Shown in pieces: positions 35,721 to 47,590 of a stretch of 64,000 nucleotides of DNA. A model generated the notes under the pieces. The model ran no database searches. It was given only the letters and a program-made list of their open reading frames with translations, and was not told the origin of the DNA. The DNA lies in assembly GCF_963259705.1 (NCBI RefSeq), contig NC_081842.1, positions 87,722,433-87,786,432 of the forward strand, read 5' to 3'. The position numbers were made by a program, and so were the translations under genes. Within the stretch, counting starts at the first letter, position 1, and each line of letters begins with the position of its first letter. Origin of the DNA: Myotis daubentonii (lineage: Eukaryota > Chordata > Mammalia > Chiroptera > Vespertilionidae).

Positions 35721-36444
35721 GATTGGGGAACTGCAGGAGGCTACAGTGGAAGTTGGGTATGAGCACTCCTCAGTGGGCATGGCAGTGGCCATCTCCACCC
35801 AGGGCTAGCAGCACCATGACGTGTTAAACAGATGACCCTCACCCATTACCAAACTAGGTACCAAGGGGTCCTGGGTCAGAGGTTGCATTCCCTTGAGGAT
35901 TGTCCAATCTCTGTGGATTGAATTGGCCTTCCGGGGGAGAGGAAACTGGATCCCTAGTTGTGTGAACACACACAGGTGGGGTGAAGAGTGGGAGCCCAGG
36001 GACATGTATGTGCGTCTGCACTCACCAGGAGAGTATTCAGTTCAGAGAGAAAAGACATTAAGTAACAAATAAAAAAATTTTAAAAACCACTATGATAAGA
36101 TGAGGGAGAGAGAGAGAGACTATGGAAATTAAAAAAAAAGCTTTATACATTAGTATTATTAATAACACTTCCCCCCCCCTTGTTTTTGAACAAGATTTTT
36201 GCTTTTTCATTTTTTCAGTGTAACATACAATTTGCATAGCTAATCATGCCCTGAGATATGACTACAGATTTGGGGTTGGATGAAGGAGGGAGAGTTTTTT
36301 AATAGCTATCCTAGTATTAAGGAGAAATTAACATTCTCCAGTAAATTCTCCCAAGTCAACTACCCATTAGAGAAAGGGAGACCTATATTGTTTTCTTTAG
36401 TGGCAATTCCTATAAGTAAATTATAGTTCTATGATATGGCTTGT
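35721..36444. other. Unique sequence
   Basis: Moderate GC to 36030, then AT-rich. Nothing assigned. Confidence 0.4.
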
Positions 36445-36455
36445 TTGAAAAAAAT

Positions 36456-36688
36456 GCTTCCTTTTTGTTTGTTTTATTACTCCTCTCCTGAGGATATATT
36501 TCCATTGATTTTTAGAGAGAGTGTAAGGGAGAGGGAGAGACTGAGAGAGAAACATCAATGCACATCAGTTGGTTACTAGGGCCAGGGATCAAGCTTGCAA
36601 CACAGGTACATGCCCTTGACTGAAATCGAACCCAGGACCCTTCAGTCCTTGGCCTAATGCTCTATCCATAGAGCCAAATTGGCTAGGA
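36456..36688 (-). mobile_element. VES SINE (minus) with hairpin tail and 11-bp TSD
   Basis: Flanked by TTGAAAAAAAT at 36445-36455 and 36689-36699. On the minus strand: head AATCCTAGCCAATTTGGCTC, B box with one change, 'tgatgtgcattgatgtttctctctcagtctctccctctcc' body and the ATCCTCAGGAGAGGA tail (36481-36495), where stem pairing is partly kept. Older than the 1479 and 23976 copies. Confidence 0.85.
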
Positions 36689-37039
36689 TTGAAAAAAATT
36701 ATTCTTAACCAATACATAGCAACAAATTGTTCAAAGTTCTAAAACTTGTAAGTTATCTTTTCACAATGGGTTTCCATGAAAAGATATTGCCTTAAGTGTA
36801 CACACTCACAAAATAATTCTCTAGTTTTTCTTTATTTGGAGTAATGTCTTCAACATGCTAATTCACTTTGTTATTCTCCAAAAGGCAGACATTCTCAACA
36901 GATCCTCATTTTGAAGATCTACCTTATATACCCCACATATTGCCTTTTTGAAATCAAGATCTATTTTTAAATTACCATGCACGTTCACTGTAATATATCT
37001 ATACCTTAAAACAACAAAAAAATATATGTTCTTAAGTCT

Positions 37040-37375
37040 GTGATAATTATCTCCATTTATTGTTAGAGTATACTTTCCTAAACAGTAAAATTCACCCTTT
37101 TTACCATGCAATTTTACAAGTTTTGACCAATACATACAGTTGTGAACCAATAATACAATCAAGATATAGAACAAATTAACCCATTCCTTTGGAGTCGACA
37201 ACTTTTCCAGCCCCAGCTCCTGGCAACCACTAATCTATTCTCTTTCCTTACTGTTTTGCCTTTTTCAGTCATAATATAAAAGGAATCATACACTATCATA
37301 ATGCTCTTTTAAGTCTAGCTTCTTGCGTTAGACATAAGCATTTGAGATTCTTCCACATTGTTGTATATGATAATA
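37040..37375 (-). repeat. Antisense L1M 3'UTR fragment
   Basis: 'aaattcacccttttaccatgcaattttacaagt', 'cagccccagctcctggcaaccactaatctattctctttcc' and 'aaaggaatcatacactat' are the antisense of a widespread L1M 3' end. No open frame. Confidence 0.8.
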
Positions 37376-39143
37376 GACACTGGAGTAAATAGCTCTTTGC
37401 CTGGAAATGAGCGTGCACATTCTTCTGCCAGGCCTTTTCTATTGGGTGTATGTCAATCTAGTCAGGAATCCAACTGAGTTTGGATTGTATTATTATTGTT
37501 TGCCCTTAGGGTACTACAGGTTTCAAATTTCTCTAGTGTAACTTGTGTTTTGGATGGGAACTGTGGTACCAGAGAATTTTTGTCAATGTCTGCTCCACAT
37601 TCAGTGTCAGATCCTTATTTGGCACGGTGCCTCCTCTCTCTGTCCCTCTCCCCAAACTAGACTGATGTTACTTATTATTCAGTGTTTATTGGCCTCACGG
37701 TGCGGTGCAGTGGGGAGAGGAAATTCTCTGTTGCTCTGACTTGGCCTCAGTCAAGCAGGCACTGTATCTGGGATTCAGGGTGAAGAATTATCAGTGATTT
37801 TTTTCCCACTTCCAATATTTTGCCCACAGAGAGGATATATTTGCACACAGAGAGGATGTGTTTCTGTCCCCTCCCCACAGCTGCAGTGATCTTTTACCAG
37901 TGCCAGGAGATGACAGTGTGTGTTGCCTTTCCCCAGCACGGTAGGGCTTTGTTCCTGAGAGGAGAAAACTAGATAGATTCCAGTGAGGCTTTGTATATTA
38001 CCAGCAACAGCTTCTATTCCTATCCCTCAGGCCTGTACCGTGGAGTTTGCTTTCTCAGGTCTCTTGTATTGCCCAGCTGTCTCTTATAAGCACCCGGTGG
38101 GGTCCATGGAGAAGAGCCCTGAGTGACAGTGAATTCACCTTGTGAATTATCTGGTTTAACTCCAAGACTTCCAAATTCTCATGCTAATCCTCAGTCAGAC
38201 TTCAGCAATTCATTACAAATTTTAGCTAAACTCTTCTTACCAGCTTGCATGGTACCTGGAAGAGTCTGTCCCAGGTAAGCAAGTGCTGTGCTCCTTTACT
38301 CCTTGGAGGGACTATATTTTCATGGATCTGGGGTTACAGTATTCAGTTGCCCTAAATCCTCAGCTCTCTGTTGTTGTAAGGATGAGAGAGTAATGTTCTT
38401 TTTAGCTTTCTAACTATTCTGAAGAGACCAAAAGTTTGGATTGACTTTTATAATGACATACAGCAGTGTTTTGTATTTTTTTAATATTTCCACCATTGAA
38501 ATAATTTTGAGAAACTAGTCTGCTAATAAATATATTTTAGAATTTGTTTTGCCATTTATAGTATTTTTCTATTCGAGAAAACTTATTTTAGTGGCAACTT
38601 ATCCTAATGCTTCATATAAGGGAAGGAGGGAACAAGTGGTAAGAGAGAGTAATCTAAGAAAAATATGGCATTTGGCAAGGAGATAGCATCCTGCTTGCTC
38701 TTAACTCCTGAAAGCTGCGGCCTGGCCAGTGCACTGAAGCCTGCAGTAGGGCAGGTTCAATATGAGGAATGAAAGGTGGCTCTAGATAACTTTTGGCACA
38801 GCAAGAACTTTCCTGTGTTGTAATAGGTTAACTTCCAGTTAGAGATTTCTCAGTCTTGATGGATTCTTCATAAGCATAGCACTGAGCCCTAAGAATTATT
38901 GGTACATCACCAGGATGAACACAGGAGGCATGAGTGATTCTGCTCTTGACCTTGAATTTGTCCTCTGCACAGATTGTTTTAGGTTTGATGGTAAACTAAG
39001 GTGAAGGCTACCTTAACACAATCAAGTCATCATTTACACTTGATCTCAACAGTGAACCAACCCAGCTCACATGCATAATATATTTTGAAATATTTTGTAC
39101 CTACATTTTAGTAGACTTTTGGGATGATATTAATGTGTACATT

Positions 39144-39146
<3 letters not shown>
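37376..39146. other. Unclassified, partly GC-richer sequence
   Basis: 37540-38300 is richer in GC than its surroundings, with many CT/CAG stretches, but I found no exon with a matching splice pair and no repeat name. It may be L1-derived. Confidence 0.35.

Positions 39147-39206
<60 letters not shown>
39147..39206. repeat. (TA)n microsatellite
   Basis: About 30 TA units ending exactly at the Helitron TC start. Confidence 0.97.
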
Positions 39207-39210
<4 letters not shown>

Positions 39211-39817
39211 CTATATAATAAAGTATATAATAAAGAGCTAATACGCAAATGGTCATCATGCCCTCACATTGTCACACCATCATGCCACAACTGCTCAGAT
39301 ACTTAACACTGGGGAGAGAGGAATGGGAACCAACCAGGCACAAATGAGCTTGGGAGAGAGGAATGGGGACCAGCCAGGCTGTGGCCCAGGAGAGGGACAA
39401 GCCACCCACCCTCGGAACCCTGTTGCTGTGGCTGGCCTGGGCGAAGTCAGCCTGGGTCCCAAGTGCCGGTAACTAGTTGGCGGAGGGAATCCTGGGTCCC
39501 AGGCACAGAGCTAGGCAGAGGCAGTCAGGGACGATCAGGCCAGCAGGGGAGCAGTTAGGGGCGATCAGGCAGGCAGGCAGAGGTGGTTAGAGGCAATCAT
39601 GCAGGCAGAGGTGGTTAGGGGTGATCAGGCAGGCAGGCAGAGGGGTTAGGGGCAATCAGGCAGGCAAGCAGGTGAGTGGTTAGGAGCCAGCGGTCCAGGA
39701 TTGCAAGAGGCAGTCAGACATCCCCCGAGGGGTCCCAGATTAGAGACGGTGCAGGCCGGGCTCAGGGACTGCCCCCAGCCCACCACCACGAATGAATTTT
39801 CTGAACCAGGCCTCTAA
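39207..39817 (+). mobile_element. Non-autonomous Helitron with mutated 3' terminus
   Basis: Starts TCTCCTATATAATAAAG after the TA tract. The 3' end reads CCAGGCCTCTAAAAA, so the canonical CTAG has become CTAA. The body holds a roughly 37-bp repeat (GTTAGGGGCGATCAGGCAGGCAGGCAGA type, 39497-39680). The usual 3' sequence 'gaggggtcccagatt' and 'gcaggccgggctcaggga' is present. Non-coding. Confidence 0.88.
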
Positions 39818-39829
39818 AAATAAAAAAAA

Positions 39830-39833
<4 letters not shown>

Positions 39834-39906
<73 letters not shown>
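39834..39906. repeat. (TA)n(GA)n microsatellite
   Basis: TA to 39878 then GA to 39906, 17 bp beyond the Helitron end. Confidence 0.97.
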
Positions 39907-39910
<4 letters not shown>

Positions 39911-40196
39911 TGAGAGCTGCTTAATAAAATATTTTAAAATTTTAAATATATTTCCTCTAATTTTTATGCAATGGTTAGCCTGATGCTTAAATATTTGACT
40001 ACAATAGAAATTTGACTCCCATTTTCTTTCTTTCTCAATACCTTAGCATAAAGAAAATGATTTCAAACTCTGTTTTCTATTATACCTGACAGAAACTAAA
40101 AAGAAAAAAGCCTGTAAAAATAGAAAAATATAGTAAATATGTATTATTTAAAAATAAATATTAAATATAGACATATTTATGTTTTATATAATTAAA

Positions 40197-40727
40197 CTAG
40201 AGGCCCGGTGCATGAAAATTCATGCACTGGAGGGGGGTCTCTCAGCCTGGCTTGCCCCCTCTCACAGTCCGGGAGCCCTCAGGGGCAGGAGGTGACCCAG
40301 TGATCAGGGGAAGGCAACATCCCCATTACACTTCTGCTGCTGCCACTGCCAGCAGTGCAAGCCTTGGCCGGCCCTGGTTACCTGAGCCTCGGGAGGGCCT
40401 GGGTAGCTGGGCAGCTGCCATCTAAGGCTTGCCTGCACCTCAGGCCTGCCCTGGGCGCTGGGCAGCCAACATCCGAGGCTTGCCTATGCCTGAGGCTGGC
40501 CCTAGGCAGCTGGGCAGCAGCTATCCAACGCTTGCCTGTGCCTCGGGCCGGCCCTGGGTGGCTCGGGGACTGAGGGCAGATTCAGCCGCACCGTGCGCAT
40601 TGCCACCCCCATCCCCTCAGCTGGGCTGAAAGGACTGTGGGATTCCAGCAGGGCTGAGGGGACTGGGAGCCGACATCTTTGTGATGGCCTGACAATCAAT
40701 TTACATATTCCATCTTTTTAGATAGGA
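40197..40727 (-). mobile_element. Non-autonomous Helitron with 52-bp internal repeats
   Basis: Minus strand: 3' CTAG at 40197, hairpin TGCATGAAAATTCATGCA (40210-40227), 5' TC at 40727, host A/T flanks. The body has three to four copies of a roughly 52-bp unit (40401, 40453, 40504, 40556) built around GCTGGGCAGC...GGCTTGCCTG. It is related at both ends to the 23231 and 55558 copies, but its core is expanded. Confidence 0.93.
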
Positions 40728-40788
40728 TGTTAATTTCTTAAATCTATTCATATGTAATTAAAATGTTTTATATATTTAATACAATAAA
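40728..40788. other. Short AT-rich spacer
   Basis: Nothing recognised. Confidence 0.5.
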
Positions 40789-40790
40789 TA

Positions 40791-40898
40791 CAGGGTATCC
40801 TAAAAATGTATACTTAAAAGCAGTTATTAAATTACATTTCATTTTCAAAATATAATAGAATCACTTGTAAAGTGTATATATATTTTTGAGACACCCTG
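40791..40898. mobile_element. TcMar MITE, about 108 bp
   Basis: Terminal inverted repeats CAGGGTATCCTAAAAATGTA and, reversed, CAGGGTGTCTCAAAAATATA, flanked by TA on both sides (40789-40790 and 40899-40900), the Tc1/mariner target. Internal sequence is only about 60 bp and AT-rich. Relative of the recently active bat mariner MITEs. Confidence 0.85.
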
Positions 40899-40900
40899 TA

Positions 40901-41741
40901 TATATAATGTAAATATATAAAGTTATACCTGTATAAAAAAGAAAAAAATAGAGAAAAATATATTGACATACTCTTTGTATAATTCCTGTATCATTTGTTT
41001 CTTATATAGAGGAAGCTACTTGCACTGAACACACTCTTGATTATTCCAGTTCATGGCAGGCAAAGTGACCCAAATCATAGTCCAGCCAAAGGTTCACAGG
41101 AGGAGTCTTCAGAGGCGTGGCATGTTTTTGGTGCAGTTTTGCTTGTTGTCATTATTCAGAGCAACATTTAGGTACTTTCAAGATTACTTTACATACTGCA
41201 CTCTTAAAATATTTATCATTTTTAGTGGTTTTCAAATATCATTTCTATTTGCACCTTTATCTTTTTTTTTTTTGAGACTTTAGGTTTTTAAGAAATTATT
41301 ACTCTGCATTCTATATGGGCTTGTACTTTCAAAGCACATATGTCAACACTAAATGCCATGGTGGAATTCTGGGCCTTAATGGTAAAATTGAGTTACATGC
41401 ATAACTGCAAGTTTCAGATAAATAGAAGCATATAAGTAGAAGCATGTTTACCCTTACAACTCTGTTTAAGCATCCAATAGCACACAGTAGTTTGTTTTGG
41501 CTTTCCAAATTAAGAGAGTAACTTCTGAATATAGAGATCTTGAGGCATTTGTTTCTCACTATAATAAAACCACAAATGGTTTTCCCTGCCTAGTATTCAA
41601 ATAAATTGTTCCCATTGATTATGCCATCAGCACAAGACTAAGGAATGATCGTTCATTCACAGAATAACTCAAGTAAATATAAATTACAGTAAGTACTAGG
41701 AAAAAAGTTGCGAAAGATGCCAGTGGAAACAGAGTACTGTC
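40901..41741. other. Unique AT-rich sequence
   Basis: No feature that I can support. Confidence 0.45.
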
Positions 41742-41743
41742 TA

Positions 41744-42055
41744 CAGGTCTTTCTTGACTTATAATCGAGTTACATCCTGATAAACCCATCATAAATTGAA
41801 AATATTGTCAGTCAAAAATGCATTTAATTTTACGCTTAGAGTAACAGCTGTTTTCCCTTGTGTTCCGTGCTGACTGTGGGATCTGTGGCTCACTGCTGCT
41901 GCCCAGCACCACAAGAGTTCCTACCATAACATCACTAGCCTGGGAAAAAAGCAAAATTCAAAATGTGAAGTAATATTTATGCCAAATGTATATCACTTTC
42001 ACAATGTCATAAAGTCAAAAACTAAGTCAAACCATCATAAGTTGGGTATCATCTG
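41744..42055. mobile_element. Tigger-type TcMar element, about 312 bp
   Basis: Left end CAGGTCTTTCTTGACTTATA, right end reversed CAGATGATACCCAACTTATG, flanked by TA (41742-41743 and 42056-42057). 'aaacccatcataaattgaaaatattgtcagtcaaaaatgcattt' and 'gtatatcactttcacaatgtcataaagtc' follow an old mammalian Tigger-derived MITE. No transposase. Confidence 0.75.
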
Positions 42056-42074
42056 TATTATGTATAATTTTTCA

Positions 42075-42275
42075 TATGCAGCTATTAATATGTGCTAGGA
42101 ATATTGTGTGCTTTTATCCTCATAAAATTGCTTTGAGTGACTATTGCTTCCATTTTATGACTGAGCCATGTGAAGCTTGGAGAGAGAAAACTGTTTGCTT
42201 AAGTAAGCACACTATTAATTGACATGACTGAAAGCTTATTCAGCTTCTCTAAGTCTGAGCCACAATTCTATTTGA
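42075..42275 (+). repeat. MIR SINE
   Basis: 'tatgtgctaggaatattgtgtgctttt', 'atcctcataaaattgctttgagt', 'ccattttatgactgagcc' and 'gtctgagccacaattct' give nearly the full MIR order. Confidence 0.75.
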
Positions 42276-42518
42276 AGTAATTTAAGAAAAGCTAGCACAC
42301 AAGAAAAAAAATGTGTCTTTAAGTCAAATTAGGCATGAGGTGTTGTTTATCTAGCTTTATTTTCACATAACCAAAATATCTGTTGTGATATCTGCTCATA
42401 GAGAAAGGATTCTTTATTTATGAGTACAACAGAAACTTTGTAAAACCTGCCAGGACCAAAGTTCTGTAATGAGAATTACAAATAACATAGTTATTTGTAT
42501 AAAATAAATTATAGAAGA

Positions 42519-43085
42519 CTAGAGGCCCGGTGCAGAAAATTCATTCATGGGGGTGGTGTCCCTCAGCCCGGCCTGCACCCTCTCTAATCTGGGACCCCTT
42601 GGGGAATGTCTCACATCCCTCTCACAATCCAGGACCACTGTCTCCTAACCACTCGCCTGCCTGCCTGCCTGCCTGATTTCCCCTAACAGCTTCTGCCTGC
42701 CAGCCTTATCAAACCCTAACCATTCCCCGGACGGCATGATGACCCCCAACTGCCCTCCCCTGCAGGCACAATTGCCCCCAACTGCCCTCACCTGCCAGCC
42801 CGATCACCCCCAACTGCCCTCTGCTGCCAGCCCAATCACCCTCAACTACCCTCCCCTGCCATGACCCACCTCCTCCGCCAGGACCCGCCTCCTCCATGTG
42901 GAGTAGCGGAGACGCTGGGACTGGCCTCCTCCATGCCACGTGGAGCCACAGGGCCCCCAGGCCTCACCTTACGGAGCTGCTGCTGGGCCCCACCTCCATT
43001 GTGCATGCGGCCATCACGTGGTGGCCATCTTGTGATGATGTCGTGCGCGAGGGCAAGACGCCACCTAGACTTTTATTGGTATAGA
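42519..43085 (-). mobile_element. Non-autonomous Helitron with 33-bp repeats
   Basis: 3' CTAG at 42519, 5' end ATATCTATACCAATAAAAGTC reading to TC at 43085 on the minus strand, host A/T flanks. The terminal hairpin is degraded. The body contains about four copies of a 33-bp unit with CCCCAACTGCCCTC (42749-42853) and a (GCCT)n run at 42657-42675. A YY1-like GCCATCTTG lies at 43024-43032. Non-coding. Confidence 0.9.
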
Positions 43086-44031
43086 TATGTAATAAATTTT
43101 GTCGTTTCTCTTTGGATCCTCATCACAGGTCTTGATGTCAATCCTTACTCAATCTAATCAAAAAGTCATTTATTTCCAGTTGTGTCCTCCTCTTACTAAT
43201 CTGTGCAAGGTTCTCCAAGTTTTACTTCAAGGCCTATAGAATTTACCCCAGTAGCTCTTAATTTTTTGCTTGTTAATCCTGACTTTGATCTTCTGATCCT
43301 ATAAGTAGAACATATCAGTATGCTTTATTTCTGGGGTAATAGTTCTGCCCTTTTTGACTCCTGAATCTGAATCCAAAGACCATGTATGGGCTGCTACATT
43401 CACTTTGAAAGTGAATTTCCAACTGCTGAGCTCCGTGTCACACCTTAAGTAAGCCTATGTACACCCTGGAAATAGTTGCTAAGGAGGTTACTACTCATTA
43501 CCTAGAATATATAGATTGTAAATTTTCTGTAGCTTTGTCTTCTTATAAGACCCTAGTCAAAGGAACTATCTCAATCCCAATATTTTCATATTGAACAATT
43601 ATTTTTTGTAATCTTAATAAGGTTAAATGACCAGAGGCTCCAATTACATAAATGTATAATATTTCTATTATAAACTCACATACCTTGCAAGATTATAAGA
43701 TTGTGTTTTTTCATGGGTACTCTGGCAGATATGAGTTTTTTGTTTTTCATATATTCTAAATTTTTCCTAATGTTGAAAAGTTAACTATAGAATATTTGGG
43801 TCTAAAATTTGGGCTTTTATTTCATCACTAAAATGAGAAGTGCATTTTTTGGAGATCTATAAATGAAGCAACTATATTTAACAACAATGAAAAAGTCTGA
43901 CATTATTGTTCACTGAAGTTGTCTTAAGAAAGAACTCCCTGATGGTAAAGATGATAATGCTACTAACAGAGATCATGGAGTCTCTGAAATCTGTCTTGAA
44001 GTGCCCTTTGCTTGTAAGTGAGTAGATGGCA
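43086..44031. other. Unique AT-rich sequence
   Basis: Nothing recognised. Confidence 0.45.
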
Positions 44032-44428
44032 TCTATATATATAAAAGCCTAAGTGACCAAACAACTGGTCAACTGGTCACTATGATGCACACTGACCACC
44101 AGGGGGCATTCGCTCAATGCAGGAGCTGCCCCTTAGTGGTCAGTGTGCTCCCACAGTGGGAGCACAGCTCAGCCAGAAGCCAGGCTCACAATGAGCTGCT
44201 GTGGCACTAGCCTCTCCCACCTCCGTGGCAGTGCTACCCAGTGGCAGCAGCAGCAGGCACAGCGAGATGAGCAGAGAAGCAAGGCACCCAGCCCGGGCTT
44301 GGGCTCATCCCGGGGCCGCCTGCCGCTTCTCACACCACTACATCCCCTGAGGGGTCCCGGATTGAGAGAGGATGCAGGCCAGGCTGAGGGACCCCACTGG
44401 TGCATGAATCTGTGCGCCAGGCCTCTAG
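44032..44428 (+). mobile_element. Non-autonomous Helitron with paired CTCF-like motifs
   Basis: TCTATATATATAAAAGCC start at 44032, GCCTCTAG end at 44428, host A/T flanks. Forward CTCF-like CTGACCACCAGGGGGCA at 44092-44108 and an inverted, one-mismatch partner at 44126-44143. The 3' region has the usual 'gaggggtcccggatt' and 'gcaggccaggctgaggga' blocks. Same family as 33930. Confidence 0.93.
44092..44143. promoter_or_regulatory. Inverted pair of CTCF-like motifs
   Basis: Forward motif 44092-44108 and reverse motif 44126-44143 (CTGCCCCTTAGTGGTCAG). The pair forms an inverted repeat with an 17-nt spacer. Match to the CTCF core is exact in the first and one base off in the second. Function not shown. 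Confidence 0.5.
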
Positions 44429-46243
44429 TGATTATATAATTGCTTTAGGTCCTTACAAGCATACACTTTATGATTGGGTTTGCATCACAGCCTCTATAAT
44501 GTTAAAGGCTTTTTTAATGTTCTACTAAATCTGCTTTTTCCAATTTGCCTTCATTTTTATATTAAGTTTACAGAAATATCAATGTCTAATATTTAATAAT
44601 ACCCTGAGATACATGAGTAATGTATTATGTCAAATGAATACAAAAAAGACTAACACTATTTATTCCTCCCCATAGTTCATTTTAATTAAAAATGTATTCC
44701 TAAATACTTCCCTGATTAGGGACTAATGCTCTATTAATTTGAAACACATCTACTGAGACAGAGTAAATTCAGAGCAAGGAACTGACATTACATGAAACAT
44801 AACTCATCACCCTGAAGAATACATTATGCCACTGTTTGCAATGTGTGCAGGTTTTACATTATGCATTAAAATACCCAAGGCAAGCATACTGACAGGTTCT
44901 GGGGAAAGACTACAGCACAGGAAATTCATGAGGTATACTGTGCAGGTATTTATGCTAATAGTAGAAAAACATTTACAGTTTGCAATACCAAGAGAAAAAT
45001 AAGTATGATGGATGAATAGATATCCCACAGAAATGTTTTCTGATGTGTAGTAATTGATTAATTAGTAACTGAAAGCTCACATCAATTTATTAGTAGAACT
45101 CTTAAGATTTATTGAACACAATTGTGTGTTAAATACTTAAAACATTGGAAAAGGAACCAAAAACTAGAAAACCCAATGCCATTTAACAGGGTGTTTATAA
45201 TCAAACCAAAGAGGCAAACAACAGGATTTAACAACCATAAATTATTTACAAGTAACCATTTTCAAAACAGGAAATAAAATGTATTTACTAAAAATTCAGA
45301 GTAAAGAGATAGGTTATAAGCTAGAATAGGAAATTCAAAGAGAGTTTTCTATTAAGTGAGAAGAGGAGCAGAGCTATTCTACTAATAGCATAATGTCCAA
45401 ATCAGATTAAAAATTCAACAGATTTGTGATTGAAAATACATGTCACAGAAAATATGCTTTGAAAAGTGAAAAAAAAAGTGAATATCAGTGGAAATAAGCT
45501 ATATGATGTGGGGAATGAATAACCAAGTGATCAGAGTGACAATTGTTGATGTTTGGACTTTAATATCAAGATAAATATCATAATAATGATAGCTACACTA
45601 CTATCATATTAAGGAATTACATAAGAGTAAAGTATGGCTGAAATGAACACAGCCAGTGAATAATTTTGGAATCACTAGACAAGAAATATTTGAGGAGCAA
45701 CCTGAAATATGAAAATATGCAGCAAAAACATGTCATTACATTCAGGGCTACACTATGCTATGCCAAGATATTGTAACTTCATTGAAAACTACTACTGATC
45801 AGAAAAACAAAGATCATTGTCAGTATAGGATGGAGAAGTATGTTATTTTCTGACTTTGAACTGGAGATTTAAGTATTTTATATTTATTATGCAAGTAGCC
45901 TCAGTCTTAATTACATTTATTTTTGGTTTGGTTTGGTTTTGACTGTAAATTAAAGAGTATGAACATATGTTAATATGATGATCAAAACAATTTACTTTTT
46001 ATTATTTTAATAAAACCAAAAATTCTAATTCCTTTTTTCTCTAATTATTTTACTTTTGTGTATGCATACACAAAATTCATAAGGTACGTATAGGTACCTA
46101 TAATTCAAGTTTGAAAGTTTTAAGTAATCTGCAAAAAAAAAATTAAAAATCCAAAGTGTAAAAATCAGACACAGACTTCATGTGTTTCTAAATCCAAACC
46201 ATGGCCTAGAATATTTATAAAACTTAATTTTTTAAAAAAAGTG

Positions 46244-46245
<2 letters not shown>
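44429..46245. other. Unique AT-rich sequence
   Basis: No repeat family, RNA gene or exon that I can support. Confidence 0.45.

Positions 46246-46246
<1 letters not shown>

Positions 46247-46277
<31 letters not shown>
46247..46277. repeat. (CA)n microsatellite
   Basis: About 16 CA units ending exactly at the CTAG terminus of the next Helitron. Confidence 0.97.
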
Positions 46278-46281
<4 letters not shown>

Positions 46282-47464
46282 AGGCCCGGTGCACAAAAAT
46301 TTGGCACTCGAGGGGGTCCCACAACCCAGCCTATGCCCTCTTGAAGCCTGGGACCCCTCAGAGGATGTCCACCTACTGGCTTAGGCTCACTCCCTGGGGA
46401 ATCAGGTCCAAGCTGGCAGTCAGACATCCCTCTGGCAACCCGGCAGCCCTCAGGGGTTGTCCACTTACCAGCAGGGAGCAGACCTAAGCTGCAGTAGGAC
46501 ATCCTTAGTGCTGCTGAGGAGTCAGGAGAGGCTCCGCCACCACCGCTGTGCTGGTAGCCATTAGCCTGGCTTGTGGTTGAGCAGAGCTTCCCCTGTGGGA
46601 GCGCACTGACCACCAGGGGGCAGCTCCTGCATTGAGCATCTGCCTCCTGGTGGGCAGTGTATTTTATAGTTGACCAGTCATTCCAGGTCATTCTGCTGTT
46701 AGGATTAATTTGCATATTACCCTTTTATTACATAGGATAGAGGCCTGGTGCATGCGTGGGGTCCAGCTGATTTGCCCTGAAGGGTGTTCTGGATCAGGGT
46801 GGGGGGTCCCACTGGAGTGCCTGGTCAGCCTGGGTGAGGGGCTGAGGGCCGTTTTCAGGCTGGTCATACCCCTTCAAGGAGGGGAGTCCTGCTGGGGTGC
46901 CTGTGTGAGTGGCTGATAGCTGTTTTCAGGCTGGCCAAGCTCCCCCGGTGGAGACCCTCACCCATGAGGGTGTGGCCAGCCTGGGTACGGGGCTGATGGC
47001 TGTCTGCACTCTGGCCATCGCCCCTTCAGGGTGGGGGTCCCCGCTGAGTGCCTGGCCAGTCTGGGTTAGAGGCTGATGGCTGTTTGCAGGGTGGCCAAGT
47101 CCCCCAGTGGGTATGGCCAGCCTGGGTGAGGGGCTTATGACTGTTTTCAGGCTGGCCACGGCCCTCAGCCACCCAAGCTCCCAGTGAAGACTGGCTGGAA
47201 GCAGGTATCTGGGGTTTATTTATCTTCTATAATTGAAACTTTTGTTGCCTTCAGCGGAGGCCAGAGACGGCCAGGTCAGGCGGGAAGCTTGGCTTCCTCT
47301 GTTCCTGGGGCAACCAAGCCTCCTGCTTGCTTCATCTCTGTGGCTGCCTGTCGCCATCTTGGTTGAGTTAATTTGCATATAGTTGCTCTGATTGGCTGGT
47401 GGGTGTGGCTTGGAGCGTAGTAAAGGTACAGTCAATTTGTATGTTTCTCTTTTATTAAATTGGA
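46278..47464 (-). mobile_element. Composite two-unit Helitron, copy C
   Basis: Minus strand: 3' CTAG at 46278, 5' TCCAATTTAATAAAAGAG start at 47464, host A/T flanks. Unit 2 is 46278-46737, with a perfect CTCF-like 18-mer at 46606-46623 and an imperfect inverted partner at 46640-46657. The junction reads CCTCTA|TCCTATGTAATAAAAGG on the minus strand. Unit 1 (46738-47464) holds five copies of the 80-bp repeat and the KLF, CCAAT (47391-47397), octamer (47371-47378) and YY1-like (47353-47362) motifs. Open frames inside are not genes. Confidence 0.9.
46606..46657. promoter_or_regulatory. Inverted pair of CTCF-like motifs
   Basis: CTGACCACCAGGGGGCAG (46606-46623) and the reverse motif CTGCCTCCTGGTGGGCAG (46640-46657). 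The first matches the core exactly, the second with one mismatch. Confidence 0.55.
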
Positions 47465-47473
47465 TTATTTTAA

Positions 47474-47590
47474 TGGGGGAAGGAAAGAAAACAAGAAAGG
47501 AAAGGGAAAAAGGAAAGAGGGAGTAATGAAGGGCAGAAGGGAAGGAAGGAAGGAGGGAAGAAGATAAAAAGGAAGGAAGGAAAATAGGAA
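47474..47590. repeat. Purine-rich (GGAA)n-like tract
   Basis: Irregular GGAAG/GAAAG repeats on the plus strand directly beyond the Helitron 5' end. Confidence 0.9.

Noticed and set aside
46278..46715. 145-codon open frame at 46.3-46.7 kb (minus)
   Set aside because: Lies in unit 2 of composite Helitron C; not kept in copies A, B and D.
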